NCBI GenBank assembly: GCA_020724025.1
Contig: DYHU01000033.1
Span: forward strand, 1,965-14,481
Source of the DNA: Syntrophorhabdus sp.
GTDB taxonomy: Bacteria; Desulfobacterota; BSN033; UBA1163
Reading direction: 5' to 3'
DNA: 12,517 nt
Position 1 is the first letter of the stretch; every line of letters starts with the position of its first letter. Made by a program: the position numbers and the translations under genes. The notes under the pieces were generated by a model that did no database searches, was not told where the DNA came from, and saw only the letters and a list, made by a program, of their open reading frames with translations. This document shows, piece by piece, positions 6,915-12,517 of the stretch.

Positions 6915-6948
6915 ACCTTGTGTAGTGCGTTAATAATCACTTTACAAT

Positions 6949-7052
6949 CCGTTCGTGGTGAGTCCCGCGGTTCGCGGGATCGAACCATGAACGGAACCCT
7001 GCGATATATTTCACCCTTCGATCCCGCGCTTAGCGGGACTCAGGGTGAACGG
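6949..7052. repeat. Palindromic repeat family D: 104-bp double hairpin inside the two-component operon
   Basis: The ends CCGTTCGTGGTGAGTCCCGC and the inverted GCGGGACTCAGGGTGAACGG match at 16 of 20 positions. The first unit folds with CCGTTCGTGGT (6949-6959) against ACCATGAACGG (6984-6994), around TCCCGCG-GTT-CGCGGGA. The second folds with TTCACCC (7010-7016) against GGGTGAA (7043-7049), around TCCCGC/GCGGGA. The outer sequences resemble a widespread bacterial intergenic repeat. It is transcribed if regulator and kinase form one operon. Confidence 0.82.
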
Positions 7053-7085
7053 GGTATGGAAAGAAGTGTTAGACGCAGTACATTA

Positions 7086-7128
7086 ACATGGTACAGGGCA
7101 GGCCATGAACCTCACATGGTACAGGGCA
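7086..7128 (+). repeat. 15-bp tandem direct repeat before the kinase gene
   Basis: ACATGGTACAGGGCA occurs at 7086-7100 and again at 7114-7128, a 28-bp period, ending 23 bp before the kinase start. It could be a small duplication or a pair of binding sites. No function can be assigned. Confidence 0.6.
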
Positions 7129-7151
7129 AGTAGGATGTGAAAAGGGAATAG

Positions 7152-8633
7152 ATGGATTTCAGAAGCCTTCGATTTAAACTCACCCTATGGTATGTCCTCA
7201 TCCTGGGCATTCTACTGATCTCCTTCAGCAGTTTATTGTACCTCACCCTCTCCAGAAGCCTCTATCGTGATGTGGATCATAAATTGAGGTCTCTTGCAGA
7301 GCTGATTGCTACAGAATCGAGCTCGCCACTATTCAAATTCGGTTTTGGGAACATCGATCAGACCCTTGAGGCTTCCATGAATTTAAAACCGATCGGTAAA
7401 TTCATCCAGGTCCTGGACGAATCAGGACGAATCGGTCGAAAATCAGAAAACTTAAAGAGTGTCCAGCTTCCGATCAGCCTGAACGCTCTCAGGAACGCTT
7501 CAAAAGGTTTGATCACTTATGAGACCAATCATTCCCTTGGAAACACCCCGTTGCGCATCATCACCTTCCCTGTGAAAGAGAACAACCAGGTGACCAAAAT
7601 GATTCAAGTCGCCTCCTCCCTGGAAGATGTCGAGGATGCCCTCAAGACCCTTCTCATTATTCTGGTCGTTACCGTGCCCTCGATCCTCATGATCGCCAGC
7701 CTGGGAGGGCAATTTCTTGCTAACAAGGCACTGAAACCGGTCGATCGAATTACCCAGACGGCGCGAATGATCACCTCTCAGAATTTGAACCAGAGGATCC
7801 AGACCCTTAAGGTCAAGGATGAGATATCGAGACTGATTGACACCTTCAACGAGATGATCTCCAGGCTGGATCAGTCCTTCCGCCAGATCAAGCAATTTAC
7901 CACGGATGCTTCTCATGAATTAAAAACCCCTCTGACCATCCTCAAGGGGGAGGTGGAGGTGGCCCTCCGGAAAAAAAGACTGTCTCACGAATATGAACAG
8001 ATTCTGGAGAGCAATCTGGAAGAGATCAATCGAATGTCAAAGATTGTGGAAGACCTCCTGTTGCTCTCCAAGGCGGATATCGGAGAGATCCGATTGAATA
8101 AAGAGGATATCAATTTGACCAGGTTCATCGCCGGATTGACCGAGCAGATGAAGATTCTGGCCCAGCCCAAGAACATCCGGATCGAAACCTCGAATCACCA
8201 GGAAGAGATCCATGTCCTTGGAGATTCCCTTCGAATGAGGGAACTCTTTATCAATTTGATTGAAAACGGAATAAAATATACCGAAGAGGGGGGAAGTATC
8301 CTGATCACTCTGACAAAAGAGAAAGATGACCCTGCAACTCCCCTGACTCCAATTGAAAAAAGAGCGGCAAAATTTGCTAAAATTATTGTTACGGACACAG
8401 GCATTGGAATCGCCAAAGAGGATCAGGAGAGGATTTTTAATCGATTTTTTAGAGTGGACAAGGCTCGTTCAAGGGAACAGGGGGGAAGTGGCCTTGGGCT
8501 CAGCATCTGCAAGTGGATTGTCGAAGCTCATCAAGGTGAGATTACCGTTCAAAGCGAACCCGGAAAAGGAAGCTCTTTTATTGTTAGATTACCCCTCTAT
8601 TTCCATCAAGGACAGAATCTGGACAATTTTTAA
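7152..8633 (+). CDS. Membrane sensor histidine kinase paired with the upstream regulator
   Basis: An inner-membrane kinase of 493 aa. The first membrane segment is about 11-33, then a periplasmic sensor of about 130 residues with no motif I recognise, and a second segment about 166-190. HAMP follows (about 190-242), then HisKA with DASHELKTPLTIL (phosphoacceptor His255), and the ATPase domain with N box ENGIKYT (Asn372), G1 box DTGIGI (415-420), F box RFFR and G2 box GGSGLGLSI. A charged stretch of about 20 residues (389-408) between N and G1 boxes is longer than in many relatives. It should phosphorylate Asp51 of the adjacent regulator. AAGGGA upstream supports the ATG. Domain layout is CusS-like; the signal is unknown. 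Confidence 0.94.
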   Translation: MDFRSLRFKLTLWYVLILGILLISFSSLLYLTLSRSLYRDVDHKLRSLAELIATESSSPLFKFGFGNIDQTLEASMNLKPIGKFIQVLDESGRIGRKSENLKSVQLPISLNALRNASKGLITYETNHSLGNTPLRIITFPVKENNQVTKMIQVASSLEDVEDALKTLLIILVVTVPSILMIASLGGQFLANKALKPVDRITQTARMITSQNLNQRIQTLKVKDEISRLIDTFNEMISRLDQSFRQIKQFTTDASHELKTPLTILKGEVEVALRKKRLSHEYEQILESNLEEINRMSKIVEDLLLLSKADIGEIRLNKEDINLTRFIAGLTEQMKILAQPKNIRIETSNHQEEIHVLGDSLRMRELFINLIENGIKYTEEGGSILITLTKEKDDPATPLTPIEKRAAKFAKIIVTDTGIGIAKEDQERIFNRFFRVDKARSREQGGSGLGLSICKWIVEAHQGEITVQSEPGKGSSFIVRLPLYFHQGQNLDNF

Positions 8634-8730
8634 CCAATGGAACCTCCTTTTTTCATATCCATTCTGAGGTAAAAAATTAAAGAATTAAATTAATATAATC
8701 ATTTCAGGGCATTAAAAAAATGTCAAAATT

Positions 8731-8746
8731 TGGCACTCATCTTGCT
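8731..8746 (+). promoter_or_regulatory. Sigma-54 (RpoN) promoter upstream of the pil operon
   Basis: TGGCAC, five bases, then TTGCT: GG and GC are exactly 10 bp apart, matching the -24/-12 consensus. The expected start is near 8757, giving a leader of about 214 nt before pilB, of which 132 bp are element B. Such promoters need an AAA+ activator; for pilus genes this is often PilR. The OmpR-type regulator just upstream is not of that class. Confidence 0.78.
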
Positions 8747-8755
8747 TCTATTAGG

Positions 8756-8802
8756 TTCGGACTTGGTATGATTTCATTCGATTTAATGATTTGCTGTCCG
8801 AA
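8756..8802 (+). promoter_or_regulatory. Inverted repeat at the predicted pil transcript start
   Basis: TTCGGAC (8756-8762) and GTCCGAA (8796-8802) form a perfect 7-bp pair with a 33-nt A/T-rich loop, starting at the predicted sigma-54 transcription start. In RNA it could form a 5' stem-loop. It may be chance. Confidence 0.35.
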
Positions 8803-8819
8803 TGATGGCTGTCTTTTAT

Positions 8820-8951
8820 GATGGTCTCGTAAAAAGTCTGAAAAGGCTATTTTCTGTCATTCCTGCACAAGCAGGAATCCAGTATTTTCATCTAGTTAGA
8901 ATTTTCTGGATTCCCGTTTTCACGGGAATGACGACTTTTTACGATTCCATC
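8820..8951. mobile_element. 132-bp MITE-like element, family B, in the pilB leader
   Basis: The 19-bp terminal inverted repeats start GATGGTCTCGTAAAAAGTC and match at 17 of 19 positions. Inside are two hairpins around ATTCCTGC/GCAGGAAT and ATTCCCGT/ACGGGAAT, the familiar sequence whose translation reads VIPAQAGIQ. TTTTAT directly flanks both ends (8814-8819 and 8952-8957); the duplication can be read as long as CTTTTATGA (9 bp) if the boundaries shift inward. There is no transposase. The right end stops about 8 bp before the GAGGGGG ribosome binding site of pilB. Confidence 0.88.
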
Positions 8952-8970
8952 TTTTATGAGGGGGTAGGAT

Positions 8971-10764
8971 TTGTCAGAACGATTAGGCGATCTGCTCATT
9001 AAGAGAAATTTTATTACCCCTGATCAACTGAAAAAGGCGCAGGAAGAGCAGAAACTGAAGGGGGGACGTTTAGAGTCGAACCTGGTAAAGTTGGGCTATA
9101 TTAAAGAGGATGAACTTCTCACCTTCTTGAGCGCCCAGTATCGAGTACCCTCTGTAAAACTCTCCAAAATCGAAATTAACCCTAATGTCATTAAATTGGT
9201 TCCGTCAAGCATCTCCAAAAAATATTTTATCATCCCCATTAACCGTGTGGGTCCCAAATTGACACTGGCGATGGCCGACCCCAGCAATATTGTCGTCATC
9301 GATGAGATCAAATTTATTACCGGCTTCAATGTTGAACCGGTAGTGGCCTCGGAGACAGAAATCGTCGATGCCATAAAGAAATATTACGGCGGGGGAGGGA
9401 GCGTAGCCGGAATGGGGACGACGACTTTTCAGGCCGTCGATTACTCCCTTGAGGAGGATAAGTCCTCGGAATCTGATTTTGACCTCATCGACAGCAGTTT
9501 GGTCGATGTTGATGAATTTGACAAGTTAGTCCATGGAGCGGTCGATAATATTGAGGTCGTTGAAAACCCGACCGCAGATGAGACAGAAGAGATCGGAGGT
9601 CCGATCATCAAGATCGTCAACGGGGTCCTGATCAAGGCGATCAAATTGGGGGCCAGCGACGTCCATTTCGAACCTTACGAGAGGAGTTTTCGGGTCAGAT
9701 ACCGGGTCGATGGGGTCATGAGGCGAGAGATGACGCTCCCCATGCAGATCAAGAACGCCATCGTCTCCCGTTTAAAGATCATGTCAAAGCTCGATATCGC
9801 TGAAAGGCGCCTTCCACAGGACGGGAGGATCAAATTGCGCCTCGGCAAAGGTCGGGAAATGGACTTCCGGGTTTCCACCGTGCCTGTCCTCTTCGGAGAA
9901 AAAGTGGTCCTCCGCCTCCTCGATAAATCGTCCTTACAGCTGGACATGGTCAAACTGGGGTTTGAAGAATCGTCCCTTGAAGATTTCAAAAATGCCCTTC
10001 GAAAACCTGTGGGGATGATTCTGGTCACCGGGCCCACAGGAAGTGGAAAGACGACGACCCTCTATTCGGCGTTATCCGAATTAAATAAAGAGACGGAAAA
10101 TATCACGACCGCCGAAGACCCCGTGGAATATAATTTTATGGGGATCAATCAGGTCCAGATGCATGAGGAGATCGGGCTCACCTTCGCCTCTTCGCTCCGG
10201 GCTTTCCTCCGACAGGACCCGGACATCATCATGGTGGGTGAAATCCGGGACTTCGAGACCGCCCAGATTGGAGTTCAGGCCGCCCTCACCGGGCACCTCG
10301 TCCTGAGCACCGTTCATACCAACGATGCACCCGGGACCGTGACCCGATTGATCGATATGGGAATTGAACCCTTTCTGATCTCATCTGCTGTCATCCTCAT
10401 CCTGGCTCAGAGATTGATTCGGAAGATCTGTATGGAATGCCGGGAACCTATCAAGGTCCATCCCCAGCTCCTGATCGATCTGGGGGTTACGCCGGACGAA
10501 GTGAAAACCTTCCCTGTTTACAAAGGAAAGGGATGTTCAATCTGCAATAATACCGGCTATAAAGGTCGGGTCGGCCTCTATGAGGTGATGGCCATCAAAG
10601 AAGAAATCAAAGAACTCATCCTGTCCCGGGCATCGACCTCGGAAGTTAAGAAAGAAGCCATGCGGTTAGGGATGAAGACTCTCAGGCAGAGCGGGATCAT
10701 TAAGATCCGAGAAGGGTTGACCACGATCGAAGAAGTGCTCAGGTCGACCATGGACGACCGATGA
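8971..10764 (+). CDS. pilB: Type IV pilus extension ATPase
   Basis: Cytoplasmic hexameric ATPase that drives pilin polymerisation. It is 597 aa: N-terminal MshEN-type domain (about 1-140, with RLGDLLIKRNFIT and GRLESNLVKLGYI), an acidic linker (about 158-208), then the secretion ATPase core. Walker A is GPTGSGKTTT (354-363), the Asp box ITTAEDPVEY, Walker B DPDIIMVGEIRD with Glu424, and the His box LTGHLVLSTVHTND. The zinc-binding tetracysteine Cys487/490 and Cys522/525 marks an assembly ATPase of the PilB/GspE group. The TTG start at 8971 follows GAGGGGG; the nearby ATG at 8956 meets a stop after three codons. pilT and pilC follow, so the pilus role is favoured over type II secretion. Confidence 0.95.
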   Translation: MSERLGDLLIKRNFITPDQLKKAQEEQKLKGGRLESNLVKLGYIKEDELLTFLSAQYRVPSVKLSKIEINPNVIKLVPSSISKKYFIIPINRVGPKLTLAMADPSNIVVIDEIKFITGFNVEPVVASETEIVDAIKKYYGGGGSVAGMGTTTFQAVDYSLEEDKSSESDFDLIDSSLVDVDEFDKLVHGAVDNIEVVENPTADETEEIGGPIIKIVNGVLIKAIKLGASDVHFEPYERSFRVRYRVDGVMRREMTLPMQIKNAIVSRLKIMSKLDIAERRLPQDGRIKLRLGKGREMDFRVSTVPVLFGEKVVLRLLDKSSLQLDMVKLGFEESSLEDFKNALRKPVGMILVTGPTGSGKTTTLYSALSELNKETENITTAEDPVEYNFMGINQVQMHEEIGLTFASSLRAFLRQDPDIIMVGEIRDFETAQIGVQAALTGHLVLSTVHTNDAPGTVTRLIDMGIEPFLISSAVILILAQRLIRKICMECREPIKVHPQLLIDLGVTPDEVKTFPVYKGKGCSICNNTGYKGRVGLYEVMAIKEEIKELILSRASTSEVKKEAMRLGMKTLRQSGIIKIREGLTTIEEVLRSTMDDR

Positions 10765-10791
10765 TCTTTAAAAAGAAGGAGTAGATGAAAC

Positions 10792-11907
10792 ATGATCGAA
10801 TTACAGAAACTACTTGAAGTCATGATCGAAAGGAAAGCCTCCGATTTACATATCACGACAGGCTCTCCTCCCCAGTTCAGGATCGACGGAAGGCTGACGA
10901 GCGTCGACTCAACCGTTCTCACCGCCCCCGACACCAAACGGCTCTGTTACAGCGTTCTCACCGATGCCCAGCGCCATAAGTTCGAAGAGGAAACAGAGCT
11001 GGACTTCTCCTTCGGCATCAAGGGTCTGAGCCGATTCCGGGGGAATATCTATATGCAGCGGGGAGCCGTGGCCGGAGCCTTCCGGGCCATCTCTTTTGAC
11101 ATCCTCAACTTTTCCGAACTGGGAATTCCTCCCATCGTTAATGAGTTGATCAAGAAGCCAAAAGGTCTCGTTCTGGTAACAGGCCCCACCGGCACAGGGA
11201 AATCAACCACCCTTGCCGCCATGATCGACAAGATCAATAATGAGCAAAATGCCCATATCATCACGATCGAAGATCCGATCGAGTACCTCCATCGCCACAA
11301 AAATTGCATCGTCAACCAGAGGGAGGTCAACTCCGATACGAAAAGTTTCGGGCATGCCCTCCGGCATGTCCTCCGGCAGGATCCCGATATCATCCTCATC
11401 GGTGAGATGAGGGACCTGGAGACGATTCAGGCGGCCCTTTTGACCGCTGAAACAGGCCATCTCACCTTTGCCACACTGCACACCAACTCCTGTGTGGAGA
11501 CGATCAACCGGATCATCGACGTCTTCCCGCCTCACCAGCAGCAACAGGTGCGGACACAGCTCTCCTTCGTTCTCGAAGGGATCTTATCCCAGCAGCTCCT
11601 CCCCAAATTGGGTGGGAAAGGCCGGGCCCTTGCCATGGAGGTCCTGATCCCGAACCCTGCCATCCGAAACATCATCCGGGAGGACAAGATCCAGCAGCTC
11701 TATTCCCTGATGCAGGTCGGCCAGGCCAAATTCGGGATGCAGACCATGAACCAGGCACTCCTCTCCCTGGTGGAGCGTCATTTCATCTCCGTGGAGGACG
11801 CCATGGAGCGGAGCCATAATATGGATGAATTCCGCCAGATGTTATCCAACTCGGGCATTTTGGTGGGAAGAGAGAAAGACAGGCCAAAGCAAGCTAAATC
11901 AGTCTGA
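10792..11907 (+). CDS. pilT: Type IV pilus retraction ATPase
   Basis: Hexameric ATPase that depolymerises the pilus and powers twitching motility. It is 371 aa: N-terminal PAS-like region with RKASDLHITTGSPP (14-27), Walker A GPTGTGKSTT (131-140), Asp box ITIEDPIEY, Walker B DPDIILIGEMRD with Glu205, His box TGHLTFATLHTN, and the C-terminal AIRNIIRE motif near 304-311 that is characteristic of PilT and needed for retraction. It lacks the tetracysteine of PilB, as expected. It starts 27 bp after pilB, with AAGGAG about 10 bases before the ATG; a nearer ATG at 10785 is out of frame. pilC follows 11 bp downstream, so the three genes form one operon. Confidence 0.96.
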   Translation: MIELQKLLEVMIERKASDLHITTGSPPQFRIDGRLTSVDSTVLTAPDTKRLCYSVLTDAQRHKFEEETELDFSFGIKGLSRFRGNIYMQRGAVAGAFRAISFDILNFSELGIPPIVNELIKKPKGLVLVTGPTGTGKSTTLAAMIDKINNEQNAHIITIEDPIEYLHRHKNCIVNQREVNSDTKSFGHALRHVLRQDPDIILIGEMRDLETIQAALLTAETGHLTFATLHTNSCVETINRIIDVFPPHQQQQVRTQLSFVLEGILSQQLLPKLGGKGRALAMEVLIPNPAIRNIIREDKIQQLYSLMQVGQAKFGMQTMNQALLSLVERHFISVEDAMERSHNMDEFRQMLSNSGILVGREKDRPKQAKSV

Positions 11908-11918
11908 ACGGGTGAATT

Positions 11919-12517
11919 ATGCCAATCTATAAATGGGAAGGAAAGACACTGAAGGGATCGACGAAGAAGGGCGAGATGGAAGCTCCAAGTGAAGCGGCCA
12001 TCCGCATCCATCTCCGGCAGCAGAGCATCATCCCCACCAAAATCGCAGCCAAAGGAAAAGAGTTCAAGATTTCCCTGCCGTTTGGCAAAAAGGTGAACCA
12101 GCGCAGTATCGCCATCTTCACCCGTCAACTGGCAACGATGATCGATGCCGGATTGCCTCTGGTCCAATCGCTGGACATCCTCTCTTCCCAGCAGGAGCAT
12201 AAGCTCTTCAAAAATATCATCCGCGAGATCAGGGAGGATGTGGAAGGTGGGTCCACCTTTGCCGGAGCCCTCAAAAAGCACCCCTCCACCTTCGATGATC
12301 TCTATACGAACCTTGTCGTGGCGGGTGAGGAAGGGGGTATTCTCGACAATATCCTGACCCGTCTGTCGAACTATATCGAAAAGGCGGAAGCCCTGAAAAA
12401 AAAGGTGAAATCCGCCATGATCTATCCCGCCATCATTGTCTCGGTCGCCATCCTCGTCGTGATCATCCTGATGATCTTCGTCATCCCCGTCTTTGAGACG
12501 ATGTTCAAATCGGCAGG
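11919..12517 (+). CDS. pilC: Type IV pilus inner-membrane platform protein, 5' part only
   Basis: The frame is open from ATG 11919 to the right edge (199 complete codons, no stop), about half of a typical 400-residue PilC. It begins MPIYKWEGKTLKGSTKKGEM, the usual PilC opening, and continues into the first GspF-type (T2SF) domain from about residue 62 (RSIAIFTRQLATMIDAGLPL, ending near the hydrophobic segment about 168-191, SAMIYPAIIV and onward). PilC anchors the pilus base and contacts PilB and PilT. A GGTGA motif lies five bases before the start. Downstream sequence should hold the second domain and, by comparison with Geobacter, possibly pilS-pilR-pilA. Confidence 0.95.
   Translation, partial: MPIYKWEGKTLKGSTKKGEMEAPSEAAIRIHLRQQSIIPTKIAAKGKEFKISLPFGKKVNQRSIAIFTRQLATMIDAGLPLVQSLDILSSQQEHKLFKNIIREIREDVEGGSTFAGALKKHPSTFDDLYTNLVVAGEEGGILDNILTRLSNYIEKAEALKKKVKSAMIYPAIIVSVAILVVIILMIFVIPVFETMFKSA

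Noticed and set aside
6949..7128. CRISPR-like array suggested by repeated short motifs
   Set aside because: Only two direct 15-mers and inverted hairpins; no regular repeat-spacer pattern and no cas genes.
6918..7133. A 71-codon frame between regulator and kinase
   Set aside because: It consists of the two hairpins of repeat D and the 15-bp direct repeats, with no protein-like features.
8634..8690. Possible terminator after the kinase (AATGGA/TCCATT or ACCTC/GAGGT)
   Set aside because: Short stems with large loops and no T-run directly after the stem; not supportable.
8802..9002. A 66-codon frame (+) containing the VIPAQAGIQ and FTGMT peptides
   Set aside because: It is the accidental translation of element B and runs into pilB in another frame.
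10578..12281. Several 60-170-codon minus-strand frames across pilB, pilT and pilC
   Set aside because: They are shadows of the strongly conserved plus-strand genes and show no motif or ribosome binding site.

Overview
The window looks like a chromosomal segment of a Gram-negative, Deltaproteobacteria-like (Desulfobacterota-type) bacterium. Three things point there: the order pilB-pilT-pilC with PilB/PilC sequences of the style seen in that group, a sigma-54-type promoter ahead of pilB, and abundant short palindromic repeats whose accidental translations read 'VIPAQAGIQ' or 'LDSRFHGND'. The assignment is by resemblance only. Most protein-coding content is conserved housekeeping.

Layout from left to right: a class A penicillin-binding protein (113-2155, +); a DUF104-type antitoxin with its PIN-domain toxin (3006-2200, -), the toxin split by a 70-bp palindromic insertion; tRNA-Leu(CAG) (3216-3127, -); ribF (3450-4379, +), which meets lepB (4993-4373, -) tail to tail with a 7-bp overlap; a carbon-nitrogen hydrolase close to N-carbamoylputrescine amidase (5916-5104, -); an OmpR-family response regulator and its histidine kinase (6237-8633, +); and a type IV pilus motor operon pilB-pilT-pilC (8971 to the right edge, +), with pilC cut by the window end.

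The less ordinary content is in and between the genes. At least four families of miniature inverted-repeat (REP/MITE-like) elements are present. Family A has three copies, next to the mrcA-like gene, ribF and lepB/hydrolase. Family B has a full element between the pilB promoter and its ribosome binding site, plus a shorter relative inside the PIN toxin gene. C is a 126-bp element upstream of the response regulator. D is a 104-bp element between response regulator and kinase. The full B element and the toxin insertion have visible target-site duplications, so the pre-insertion sequence can be reconstructed. In the toxin, removing 74 bp (element plus one 4-bp duplication) restores one 174-codon PIN frame with all the expected acidic residues.

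How the genes work together: PBP1A-like synthase builds peptidoglycan; LepB processes exported proteins; RibF makes FMN and FAD; the two-component pair senses an unknown envelope signal; PilB and PilT power pilus extension and retraction on the PilC platform. I see no CRISPR array, rRNA, phage module or clearly new multi-gene system. The best leads are the element-disrupted toxin beside an intact antitoxin, and the repeat insertions in the pil leader and inside the two-component operon.
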